A DNA stretch of 10,771 nucleotides from CBDTTM01 sp965363355 (lineage in GTDB: Bacteria > Bacillota > Negativicutes > Selenomonadales > Selenomonadaceae), in contig CBDTTM010000081.1 in NCBI GenBank assembly GCA_965363355.1, positions 1 through 10,771 of the forward strand. Direction: 5' to 3'. Positions 1 to 6,236 of this stretch are shown here, in pieces. The notes below the pieces were generated by a model. The model did no database searches. It was not told where the DNA came from and saw only the letters and a program-made list of their open reading frames with translations. How positions within the stretch are numbered: position 1 is the stretch's first letter; each line of letters begins with the position of its first letter. The position numbers were made by a program, and so were the translations under genes.

Positions 1-1
1 T

Positions 2-94
2 GAACGAATGCTTTCTGATTTTACAGGGAAAGATAAAAAAACATTAAAAGGGCTGCTCAATCGCGCAATTGACAATATCTTGTCCAGTCATTGA
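2..94 (+). CDS. C-terminal end of a probable MarR-family transcriptional regulator (5' partial)
   Basis: The frame starting at base 2 is open from the window edge to TGA at 92-94 and encodes 30 residues beginning ERMLSDFTGKDKK and ending in NILSSH. A short acidic/basic stretch followed by an amphipathic helix of the form LxxLLxRAIDNI is how many MarR-family winged-helix regulators end; this is the C-terminal dimerisation helix. The DNA-binding part lies outside the window, so the family call rests on this tail plus context. A strong terminator follows, and four copies of a MarR-style palindrome lie at nearby promoters. If the call is right, this protein is the likely repressor of the transporters, amidohydrolase and esterase in this window. 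Another helical regulator family cannot be excluded. Confidence 0.5.
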   Translation, partial: ERMLSDFTGKDKKTLKGLLNRAIDNILSSH

Positions 95-115
95 ACTCAA
101 ACGGTAAATAGATGT

Positions 116-158
116 AGAAACAGAGCTATGATGATGTCGTGGCTTTGTTTCTTTTTTT
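116..158 (+). terminator. Rho-independent terminator after the MarR-like gene
   Basis: Bases 116-130 pair with 138-152 over 15 positions, including three G-U pairs, around a 7-base loop. Six further T follow at 153-158. It lies 21 bases after the stop codon at 94. It separates the regulator transcript from MFS transporter 1, which has its own promoter. Confidence 0.85.
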
Positions 159-194
159 ATGAGATTTTTTTAGGAAAGTTTAGTATAGAAAATC

Positions 195-223
195 TTTACT
201 GTGAAAAATCTCTGTATTATAAT
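195..223 (+). promoter_or_regulatory. Sigma-70-type promoter of MFS transporter 1
   Basis: A -35 element TTTACT (195-200) is followed by a 17-bp spacer and a perfect -10 element TATAAT (218-223). The operator at 224-239 begins at the next base, so a bound repressor would cover the start point. The esterase promoter has the same -35 hexamer, the same spacer length and the same abutting operator. Confidence 0.75.
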
Positions 224-239
224 AGTTGCAATAACAATT
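224..239 (+). promoter_or_regulatory. Operator A (MarR-type palindrome) at the MFS 1 promoter
   Basis: AGTTGCAATAACAATT is an imperfect palindrome, preceded by T. Its first 14 bases are identical to operator B1 at 1611-1624, which stands in front of the amidohydrolase. It starts directly after the -10 box, a typical repressor position. Which protein binds it is inferred from the MarR-like gene ending at base 94. Confidence 0.7.
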
Positions 240-322
240 AAATTACAGAGCGAGTTATGAAAGTGAATAAAAAGTTTTAAGTATCCGTTCCGTGATGAAA
301 TTTAAAAATAAAGGGGTAACTT

Positions 323-1528
323 ATGTCAGTAAAAGAGGCGAATTTGAAGGAACTTCCGTTAGTGCGAAATAAACAATTCTGGTCGATTTTTTGTATTGCA
401 TTTTTGATTTATTTTTCGAACAATATGCTGGCGCAGACTTTGCCGAAATACGCATATGACCTGGGAGCCTCCGCGCAGCTTATCGGAGTTCTAGCAGGTG
501 CTTTTGCCGTGTGTGCACTTATGCTGCGGCCGATATCGGGTCAGCTCGTTGATAATGAAAACAGGTTATTGCTGCTTCGGGTGACGATAGGTATTATTTT
601 GTTGTCTGTGACGGGACTGGTATTTTCTAAACAAGTCGGATTGCTCATCTTATTTCGTGGCATCAACGGTCTTGGCTGGGGTATTGGCTCAACGCTTTGC
701 ATGACCATTGCTTCGGGCTGTTTTACCAAAAAAAATCTGGGCTCCGGGATTGGAATCTACGGTCTGGGGCAGACCATTGCGCAAGCGACGGCACCGATGA
801 TCGGGCTGAATGTCTCGGCCTCTTATGGCTATAATTTTTTGTATCAGTTCAATGTCATCATTTGTGCGGCAGCCTTTTTTCTGACGTATTTTATTGTAAT
901 CGATAGTAAGCGGCATCAGCTCCATAAATATTCTCTGAAAATCAATGCAATGATTGCACCTCAAGCAGTTCCGCCGGCGATGATGACCATGGCAAATGCG
1001 ATTGCCCAGTCTTCGATTACGGCGTTTCTCGTCATCTATGCTACACGTTTGCAGATTGCTCAGATTGGTGTTTATTTTACGGTGCAGGCTGCGACGGTTC
1101 TGTGTACGCGGCCTTTGTGGGGGAAGCTTACCGATAAATATGGCAGTTTTCGCATTATTTTGCCGTGTGAGATTCTTATTGCAGTGGGGTTATTTGCTAT
1201 TTATCAGGCAACAAGCTTATGGCAGTTTCTGCTGGCTGCTATTTTGGTCGGCAGTGGGACGGCTGGGGATCAGCCAGCGCTTATGTCTGAGTGTATACGC
1301 TGTGTAGCACCGGAAGAACGTGGCCGGGCGAGCAATACGAATTTTTTAGGGATCGATCTCGGTTGGTTCATTGGGGGCAATTTCGCTGGATTCGTGGTTA
1401 GTCTCGTTGGTTATCGGGATCTGTATCTGATTTTTATTCTTCCAATTATCGTAGCGACAATTTTTTATGTCTGGATGAAAAAGCGGCAGGATAAGATTGG
1501 AACAAATTCGTTGGAGTGCAGCAAGTGA
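323..1528 (+). CDS. MFS transporter 1 (12 transmembrane segments)
   Basis: A 401-residue integral membrane protein of the major facilitator superfamily, full length for the family. Hydrophobic helices begin near residue 18. The loop 2-3 signature appears at 69-77 (RPISGQLVD) and is repeated in the second half at 263-271 (RPLWGKLTD), as expected from the internal duplication. PEERGRASNTN (330-340) is the usual loop before helix 11. A motif-C-like region (SGIGIYGLGQ...TAPMIG, 141-161) would favour proton-coupled exchange. In the first motif A the usual basic residues after the Asp are replaced by NEN. ATG 323 is supported by AAGGGG at 311-316. The gene has its own promoter and operator A, so it appears to be induced together with the amidohydrolase and esterase. 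The substrate is unknown; a small organic acid, possibly aromatic, is inference from neighbours. Direction of transport cannot be read from the sequence. Confidence 0.9.
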   Translation: MSVKEANLKELPLVRNKQFWSIFCIAFLIYFSNNMLAQTLPKYAYDLGASAQLIGVLAGAFAVCALMLRPISGQLVDNENRLLLLRVTIGIILLSVTGLVFSKQVGLLILFRGINGLGWGIGSTLCMTIASGCFTKKNLGSGIGIYGLGQTIAQATAPMIGLNVSASYGYNFLYQFNVIICAAAFFLTYFIVIDSKRHQLHKYSLKINAMIAPQAVPPAMMTMANAIAQSSITAFLVIYATRLQIAQIGVYFTVQAATVLCTRPLWGKLTDKYGSFRIILPCEILIAVGLFAIYQATSLWQFLLAAILVGSGTAGDQPALMSECIRCVAPEERGRASNTNFLGIDLGWFIGGNFAGFVVSLVGYRDLYLIFILPIIVATIFYVWMKKRQDKIGTNSLECSK

Positions 1529-1584
1529 GTACCGAAAAATATTTTGAAGTGGTTCAGATCATTTTGCGTATTGAATCCATTGCT

Positions 1585-1613
1585 TTGAATAAGTTATTTT
1601 TTAACTATATAGT
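1585..1613 (+). promoter_or_regulatory. Promoter of the amidohydrolase gene
   Basis: TTGAAT (1585-1590), a 17-bp spacer and TATAGT (1608-1613) form a reasonable sigma-70 promoter. Operator B1 overlaps the end of the -10 box. I see no terminator between the MFS 1 stop codon (1528) and this point, so some read-through from MFS 1 is also possible. Confidence 0.6.
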
Positions 1614-1626
1614 TGCAATAACAACA
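1611..1626 (+). promoter_or_regulatory. Operator B1 (MarR-type palindrome)
   Basis: AGTTGCAATAACAACA overlaps the -10 box of the amidohydrolase promoter. It matches operator A over the first 14 bases, and over 15 if the preceding T is counted. Its centre is 37 bp upstream of operator B2, so two dimers could bind in the same leader. Confidence 0.7.
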
Positions 1627-1638
1627 AAAACGTGATAT

Positions 1639-1672
1639 GTTGATATTAGTTGCTATTGCAATTAATATCAAC
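1639..1672 (+). promoter_or_regulatory. Operator B2 within a 34-bp near-perfect palindrome
   Basis: The core AGTTGCTATTGCAATT (1648-1663) is a third copy of the operator. The symmetry continues outward, with GTTGATATTA on the left matching TAATATCAAC on the right. In total 15 of 17 base pairs across 1639-1672 are symmetric. It lies between the predicted transcription start and the ribosome binding site, so it could act as a second DNA operator or as an RNA hairpin in the leader. Confidence 0.7.
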
Positions 1673-1694
1673 AGGCTTAGGGGGAGAAGTTACT

Positions 1695-2735
1695 ATGATC
1701 ATCGATTGTAACATGCATCATTTACCAGAAGACCTTTTCACGAATGAAAAAATTATGGACGGATTTTTGTCAACGGCACCGCGCAGCTTTGGTGAAATTG
1801 CCACGCTTGAGACATTGGGCACTGGAAAAAAACATTTGATTCTAGAAAAACCAAAGGGCTATCATAATCTTGACTATGTGGAAGGTGATTATTCGCTGGA
1901 GGCAAAGCTTAAGGCTATGGATGATGCGGGTGTTGATAAAGGGCTTTTGCGTGTCCCTGTATGGCAGGAATGGCTTCGTCTGGATGCCTGCAAAGTCGTC
2001 AATGACAATGCTGCAGATATGTGCAAACGTTCGAATGGACGTCTTTATGCAAACGCAGTACTGCCGCCTTGGGGTGGAAAAGAAAATCTTTATGAACTGG
2101 AACGCTGCATCAAAGATCTTGGCATGGTCGGAGTGCAGCTTGCCTGCCATTATGGACAGCTTTACCTGGATGATGAGGCCTTTAAACCATATTTGAAGGT
2201 TTTGAATGATACAGGCGTGCCGGTTATTGTACATCATACGCCGTTGCCGGTTTATTGGCAGTCTATCTACGAATTCACCAATTTGCGCCGTGAATTTGGC
2301 CGTGTGGTGGATCAAGCAACAGCCCTTGGTAGGGAGCTGTTCAGCGGTATGTTTGAAGAATTCCCAGAATTGAAGTTCATTCATACGATGTTTGGTGGTA
2401 ACTGGTTTGCCAACCAAAACCTGACGACACCGCATAAATCAAAGAAAAATGAAGTCTTGGCCCGTTTTGATACGACGGAAGCCGACCGCATCCAGAAGTA
2501 TCTGAAAAACAATATCTTTTATGATATGACGCATCCTGCTTCTTGGGGAAAAGATCAAGTCGAATGTGCAATCAAGGTTTGCGGGGCAGATCATTTGCTC
2601 TTTGGCAGTTCTTTTCCTGTAGTCTATGGGTGGATGTCAGCCGGCGTCGATTTTGTTAAGAACCTCGATATAACAGACGAGGAACGCACGTTGATTTTCC
2701 AAGGAAATGCGGAACGTTTGTTTAAATTGGCTTAA
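1695..2735 (+). CDS. Amidohydrolase-2 / ACMSD-type TIM-barrel enzyme with an atypical active site
   Basis: A 346-residue protein resembling the amidohydrolase-2 family (ACMSD, resorcylate and related decarboxylases, lactone hydrolases). It has the N-terminal IIDCNMH strand, AGVDKGLL (78-85), VPVIVHHTP (175-183), EEFPELKFIH (221-230) and ADHLLFGSSFP (298-308) before a C-terminal NAERLFKL. Members are cytoplasmic and decarboxylate or hydrolyse ring or ring-derived carboxylic acids. Several canonical positions are changed: HxH is N6-x-H8, the Asp of G(S/T)DFP is S306, and the His of the HxGG segment aligns with M232, although H230 is near. H180/H181 remain. A TTG at 1650 is in frame but lies inside operator B2 and has no ribosome binding site. 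ATG 1695 has GGGGGAG at 1680-1686, so I start there. It lies in the middle of the proposed regulon, with operators B1 and B2 upstream. The exact substrate is unknown. Confidence 0.8.
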   Translation: MIIDCNMHHLPEDLFTNEKIMDGFLSTAPRSFGEIATLETLGTGKKHLILEKPKGYHNLDYVEGDYSLEAKLKAMDDAGVDKGLLRVPVWQEWLRLDACKVVNDNAADMCKRSNGRLYANAVLPPWGGKENLYELERCIKDLGMVGVQLACHYGQLYLDDEAFKPYLKVLNDTGVPVIVHHTPLPVYWQSIYEFTNLRREFGRVVDQATALGRELFSGMFEEFPELKFIHTMFGGNWFANQNLTTPHKSKKNEVLARFDTTEADRIQKYLKNNIFYDMTHPASWGKDQVECAIKVCGADHLLFGSSFPVVYGWMSAGVDFVKNLDITDEERTLIFQGNAERLFKLA

Positions 2736-2747
2736 AATAAAATAGTT

Positions 2748-2793
2748 AAAAACGCTGGAAGAGAGCATAAACTTTTTTCTGGCGTTTTTCTTT
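2748..2793 (+). terminator. Strong hairpin terminator or attenuator between the amidohydrolase and MFS 2
   Basis: Bases 2748-2765 pair with 2772-2789 over 18 positions around a 6-base loop. G-U pairs are included, and an A5 tract faces a T5 tract. CTTT follows directly. The MFS 2 start codon is only 27 bases after the hairpin, leaving no room for a promoter after it. MFS 2 is therefore probably expressed by partial read-through. Confidence 0.75.
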
Positions 2794-2816
2794 ATTGAAG
2801 AAGGAGAGAGCAAATC

Positions 2817-4001
2817 ATGCAGAATCAAGTACAGCAAAAATTGTGGAATACGAAGTTTATTTTTAGTTGTCTGGCGAATTTTTTCGCCTTTACGACAATG
2901 TACTATTTAATGTCAACGATACCACTTTATACGACACAGGTTTTGTCTGGAAATAAAAGCGATGTCGGAGTGTTATTTGCGCTATTTGCCTTTGCCGGAG
3001 TTTTGGTGAGGCCAATAGCCGGGGCAGTCGTGGACCGATCCGGCAGGATGAAAGTGGCATGGGGCTCACTCTTGCTGCTTTTTCTGGCTGTGCTCGCGTA
3101 TCACTGGGCAGCTGGTCTTATTGCCCTTTTTGTTTTGCGTTTTCTCCATGGTGTTTTTTGGGGCTTTTCTACGACTTCATTGGCAACAATTGCCACGGAT
3201 GTCATTCCGGCAAAACGTCGCGGCGAAGGCATAGGCTATTTTGGCTTGTCCATGTCGATTGCCATGCTGATTGGACCATGGATGGGGCTTAGTGCCTTGA
3301 AGTCCTTTGATTATAGCGGAATGTTCCTGCTGGCAGCGCTCATAGCCGGACTTGCCTGCGACTGTTTGTTTGGAATCCGCTATGAAAAACAAAGTATGCA
3401 GGGAATGAAAAAAGCACAGGGGTTTTTTGAAAAAAAGGTCATTCCGTATGCCAGCATTGTATTTTTTATGGCAATCGGCTACAGTGCGATCCTATCCTTT
3501 ATTGTGCTTTTTGCCCAGGAAATCAATATTGGAGATGCTAGCTTGTTTTTTCTGGCCAATGCAGCTGGAGTCATATTGATCCGTCCTTATGCAGGAAAAT
3601 TCATGGATAAGAGAGGTCCGGTTGGCATCATGTGTTTTGGCTTTCTTGCCTTTTTGATGACCTTTATCTGTCTGTATTTCACGCAGGGCATTTTCATGTT
3701 TTTGTTTGCGGCTTTTTTACTGGGAATCGGATTTGGCATATTGTATTCCCTGTGTTTTGTCCTGTCCATCAACGCGGTTGAGATGTCGCGGCGAGGCATG
3801 GCAAACGGCACGATCCTCATGGCCTTTGATCTCGGCTTTGCCGTTGGATCTATGGGACTCGGGGCGGTATCGATGGTCACAGGACTGCGCCTGATGTATT
3901 TGGTCTGTGCGATCATCGCCCTGATTCCCTGGGGAATCTTTTATCTGAATGATATGCGCCGACATGTGAGTACGACGAGTGTAGTGAAAGAGAATCCTTG
4001 A
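2817..4001 (+). CDS. MFS transporter 2
   Basis: A 394-residue, 12-helix major facilitator protein of normal length. The loop 2-3 signature RPIAGAVVDRSGR (65-77) is canonical, and the second-half copy RPYAGKFMDKRG (256-267) is well preserved. The segment around 133-155 (KRRGEGIGYFGLSMSIAMLIGP) resembles motif C of proton antiporters. It resembles MFS 1 in length and in the RPI(S/A)G signature, so the two may be distant paralogues with different substrates or opposite directions. ATG 2817 follows the ribosome binding site AAGGAGAG (2801-2808). It lies in the same direction as the amidohydrolase, 81 bases downstream but behind a terminator hairpin, so it is probably the distal, weaker gene of that operon. 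The substrate cannot be told from sequence. Confidence 0.9.
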   Translation: MQNQVQQKLWNTKFIFSCLANFFAFTTMYYLMSTIPLYTTQVLSGNKSDVGVLFALFAFAGVLVRPIAGAVVDRSGRMKVAWGSLLLLFLAVLAYHWAAGLIALFVLRFLHGVFWGFSTTSLATIATDVIPAKRRGEGIGYFGLSMSIAMLIGPWMGLSALKSFDYSGMFLLAALIAGLACDCLFGIRYEKQSMQGMKKAQGFFEKKVIPYASIVFFMAIGYSAILSFIVLFAQEINIGDASLFFLANAAGVILIRPYAGKFMDKRGPVGIMCFGFLAFLMTFICLYFTQGIFMFLFAAFLLGIGFGILYSLCFVLSINAVEMSRRGMANGTILMAFDLGFAVGSMGLGAVSMVTGLRLMYLVCAIIALIPWGIFYLNDMRRHVSTTSVVKENP

Positions 4002-4037
4002 AGCATGATGGCGATATAGTGATAAAAATTTGCGATA

Positions 4038-4073
4038 AAAAGACGATGTTACCTTTTTGGTACATCGTCTTTT
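4038..4073. terminator. Bidirectional terminator between MFS 2 and the esterase gene
   Basis: Bases 4038-4049 pair perfectly with 4062-4073 (AAAAGACGATGT with ACATCGTCTTTT). After a bulged T, ACC/GGT extend the stem around a T5 loop. The A and T runs at the two ends can serve transcripts from either side, which fits the convergent genes ending at 4001 and 4112. Confidence 0.8.
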
Positions 4074-4111
4074 GGGATTAATATTAAAAATATTTAATTC
4101 ATAAATTAAAA

Positions 4112-6001
4112 TCAGGAAGTGATTTCTGCTGCTGTGATTCGATCCAAATCCTGCTGGGCAGGTTCATAACCAGTATTGAGCGCTTGCTCATAGTATTTTT
4201 TGGCGATGGTGAGGTCTTTGTCAACGCCGAGACCCTTTTCGTACAGGCGACCGGCTGCAACCATACCGGGGGCGGCGATGATATCGCCGCGCTCAGCGGA
4301 TTTGAGATAGAGCTGGAGAGCTTTCTTGTAATCACGAGTAACACCAAGTCCTGCTTCGTACATATGTCCAAGATAGCAGGTGCTTGTAATATCGCCTTTT
4401 TGGACAGCTTTTTGATACCATTCGACCGCTTTTTTGTAATCTTGCGATACACCGTAGCCGTTTTCATAGCAGAGGCCGATATAGCGCCCTGCTTTGGGGT
4501 GACCATATTGGTCGGCTTCATGGAAATATTCCAAGGCTTTTTTGTAGTCCTTTTCGATTCCTTTGCCTGTATAACAAGCAATTCCCTTGTCCAGTGTGAA
4601 TTTTGCCACGTGTCTGTTCGCTGGAAGCATATCTTCTCCTTCGAATTTTTTTTGTGCAAAAAGCCAGTCGCGGATGCCTTCTATTGTGTAGGCAACAGAC
4701 CAGGTGTACATATGGTTACCGCCTTGGAAGACACTGTAATTGATATTTGCATGCTGATTTTCTGTTTTTTTGACCAAAGCGTCAAATTCTTCAGGTGTTG
4801 ATTTACTGTCCCACAAATCGCTGCGGGCAACCTTGCTGCCTAATTTTTCCCAACGAGCTGTTGCTTCATTCATGGCAGGGTAGGCTTTGCTGTCGCCTTC
4901 ACTTACCATGATCCAAAGGTTTTTATCCTTTAGGACTTCCATTTCATCAACATTCCACTGGCAGGCAACCAGATATTGGGCGGCAAAGAGATCCGGATAT
5001 TTGTCACTGATGGCAATGTTTGCCATGCCACCTTGGGACTGGCCGCTTCCATAAATCCGGTTTTTGTCGACGCTATAGCGATTGGTGACGTCAAACAACA
5101 GATCAGATACGAGTGTAAGGCCTTTTGTCCAGGTGTTGCTGTCCGTGGTGAGCATGTCGATCGAATCGATGAGATTTCTCGTGTAGTCAGGGGCGAGAAT
5201 GATGCATTCGTGTTTTGCCTGTTCAGCAGGGCTTGCCCAGATTGTTGCGCCATTTCCCTGGAGCAGTACCATTTTTTTGTTGGTGGTATTGGCGCTGGCA
5301 TCGGCAATGAAAAAGAGCAGGGGATATTTTTTTGCGGAGTCGTAGTCTTTTGGCAGATACAATTGATACGGAATCGTATAGCCTGTTTTTGGATCGGTGT
5401 ATTCATATTGTTTGAAGCCGGCAATGTCGGCTTCGGTCTGTGCAGTATTTTTTATGGAGAAGTTGGCAGGTTCATAGGTGGTGCCATTTTCTGCTTCAAT
5501 ATCCTCAAGCTGCGATACTTCAATGGAAAGATCCGGATCTTTCCGGTTGCTGTAACGAGGGGCATCGTGCCCGCCGCCATCCTTTTGCTTCTCTTTTGGC
5601 GGCATTGTCATTGCTTTGTCTGAGGTCGTATTCGTTTGTTCAAAACATAGAATGACGTATTTCCCTGGAACATTTTTCGTGGTGTATTCTGGTCGATCAT
5701 TCGTATATACGCCAATGATTTTTTGGCCGTCTACTTTGAAATCGGTTGGCGTTAATGTGTCACTTGCTATTGTTGTTGGATATTCCACAGCTGCTGCGGC
5801 AATTTTTTCGCCATCTCCATAAACCTTGCCAATACTCGTGACACTTTTGATGGGACTGGCCTCTTGCTGAAGAATTTGATTGGATTGTTCAATGGAGATG
5901 TTTTTTTCATTGGCTTCAACTGGTGATGTGTAAGCAGAGCCGCTGTAACTCAATAGACTTACGGCAAAACAAATACTGGTTATTTTTTTAATCTTATTCA
6001 T
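4112..6001 (-). CDS. Secreted alpha/beta-hydrolase (esterase-like) with C-terminal Sel1 repeats
   Basis: A 629-residue exported protein. Residues 1-25 form a signal peptide (MNKIKK, then a hydrophobic core ending SGSAYTS) with no lipobox Cys. Residues about 50-185 are beta-rich and contain a low-complexity Pro/Lys/Gly linker (134-145). They probably correspond to the Ig-like N-terminal domain of this esterase group. The hydrolase domain spans about 195-455. Its nucleophile elbow is GQSQG (Ser322), the probable acid is Asp370 (SEGD), and His430 lies in GGNHMYTW. This is the arrangement of PHB-depolymerase/feruloyl-esterase-like enzymes. About four Sel1-like repeats follow (about 463-612; e.g. 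YENGYGVSQDYKKAVEWYQKA), a solenoid that normally binds proteins. ATG 6001 has GGGAAGG six bases upstream. The gene has its own promoter and operator C, linking it to the transporters and amidohydrolase. The cleaved ester is unknown; release of an aromatic or other organic acid is inference. Confidence 0.85.
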   Translation of the reverse strand: MNKIKKITSICFAVSLLSYSGSAYTSPVEANEKNISIEQSNQILQQEASPIKSVTSIGKVYGDGEKIAAAAVEYPTTIASDTLTPTDFKVDGQKIIGVYTNDRPEYTTKNVPGKYVILCFEQTNTTSDKAMTMPPKEKQKDGGGHDAPRYSNRKDPDLSIEVSQLEDIEAENGTTYEPANFSIKNTAQTEADIAGFKQYEYTDPKTGYTIPYQLYLPKDYDSAKKYPLLFFIADASANTTNKKMVLLQGNGATIWASPAEQAKHECIILAPDYTRNLIDSIDMLTTDSNTWTKGLTLVSDLLFDVTNRYSVDKNRIYGSGQSQGGMANIAISDKYPDLFAAQYLVACQWNVDEMEVLKDKNLWIMVSEGDSKAYPAMNEATARWEKLGSKVARSDLWDSKSTPEEFDALVKKTENQHANINYSVFQGGNHMYTWSVAYTIEGIRDWLFAQKKFEGEDMLPANRHVAKFTLDKGIACYTGKGIEKDYKKALEYFHEADQYGHPKAGRYIGLCYENGYGVSQDYKKAVEWYQKAVQKGDITSTCYLGHMYEAGLGVTRDYKKALQLYLKSAERGDIIAAPGMVAAGRLYEKGLGVDKDLTIAKKYYEQALNTGYEPAQQDLDRITAAEITS

Positions 6002-6031
6002 AAAATACCTTCCCGTTATTTAATTTATAAA

Positions 6032-6047
6032 AGTTGCTGTAGCAACT
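6032..6047 (-). promoter_or_regulatory. Operator C (MarR-type palindrome) at the esterase promoter
   Basis: Read on the minus strand this is AGTTGCTACAGCAACT, symmetric in 14 of 16 positions and the most regular of the four copies. It begins immediately after the -10 box of the esterase promoter, exactly as operator A does at the MFS 1 promoter. Confidence 0.75.
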
Positions 6048-6076
6048 ATTTTAAATTACTTTTATGAAAAAGTAAA
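6048..6076 (-). promoter_or_regulatory. Promoter of the esterase gene
   Basis: On the minus strand, TTTACT (6076-6071) is followed by a 17-bp spacer and TAAAAT (6053-6048). The -35 hexamer, spacer length and abutting operator are the same as at the MFS 1 promoter, so the two were probably built for the same repressor. Confidence 0.7.
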
Positions 6077-6155
6077 GGTGATATAGTTTTTTATTTCATG
6101 CCAATAAATTAAAAATGTTTAATTCACTAAATTGATGTGACATAGTATAGTGATT

Positions 6156-6173
6156 TTGTGACTTTAAGCACAA
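6156..6173 (+). promoter_or_regulatory. CRP/FNR- or Rex-like palindrome upstream of the hemerythrin gene
   Basis: TTGTGACTTTAAGCACAA has 5-bp inverted arms, TTGTG and CACAA. It fits TGTGA-N6-TCACA with one mismatch, and also the Rex pattern TTGTGA...TCACAA with one mismatch. Its centre (6164.5) is 41.5 bp upstream of the start point predicted from the -10 box at 6194-6199. That is the standard position of a class II activator of the CRP/FNR family. A further TGTGA half-site lies 21 bp upstream at 6136-6140. Confidence 0.5.
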
Positions 6174-6193
6174 CATTTAGAGGATAGCGGATA

Positions 6194-6199
6194 TATACT
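6194..6199 (+). promoter_or_regulatory. Predicted -10 box of the hemerythrin promoter
   Basis: TATACT is a good -10 element. The hexamer 17 bp upstream (CAACAT, 6171-6176) is a poor -35 and overlaps the palindrome at 6156-6173, which suggests an activator-dependent promoter. Around it, GTATAGT (6145-6151) and ACTATAC (6197-6203) form a distant 7-bp inverted repeat of unknown meaning. Confidence 0.45.
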
Positions 6200-6236
6200 A
6201 TACGTAATAACAGTTATATAGAGAGGATTTGATTTT

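Noticed and set aside
1552..1579. An imperfect hairpin (GGTTCA...TGAATCC) after MFS 1 as a terminator
   Set aside because: The stem is short and imperfect, the loop is large and no T run follows.
1650..1694. An upstream in-frame TTG start that would extend the amidohydrolase by 15 residues
   Set aside because: It lies inside operator B2 and the palindrome, has no ribosome binding site, and the extra residues precede the normal family start IIDCNMH. ATG 1695 has GGGGGAG at the right distance.
1842..2435. A 197-codon open frame on the minus strand opposite the amidohydrolase
   Set aside because: It is a shadow of the real gene: no promoter, no ribosome binding site and no recognisable domain.
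4184..4801. A 205-codon open frame on the plus strand opposite the esterase
   Set aside because: It lies wholly antisense to the Sel1 and hydrolase coding region, which has clear motifs. It has no ribosome binding site and its protein is Phe/Val/Cys-rich without a recognisable pattern.
4976..5623. A 215-codon open frame on the plus strand opposite the esterase catalytic domain
   Set aside because: It is antisense to the well-supported Ser-His-Asp hydrolase region. The open length comes from codon bias of the real gene.
6107..6124. AATTAAA/TTTAATT inverted repeat upstream of the hemerythrin gene
   Set aside because: It is pure A/T in an A/T-rich spacer, and a similar string occurs near 4084-4110. 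Chance symmetry is likely.
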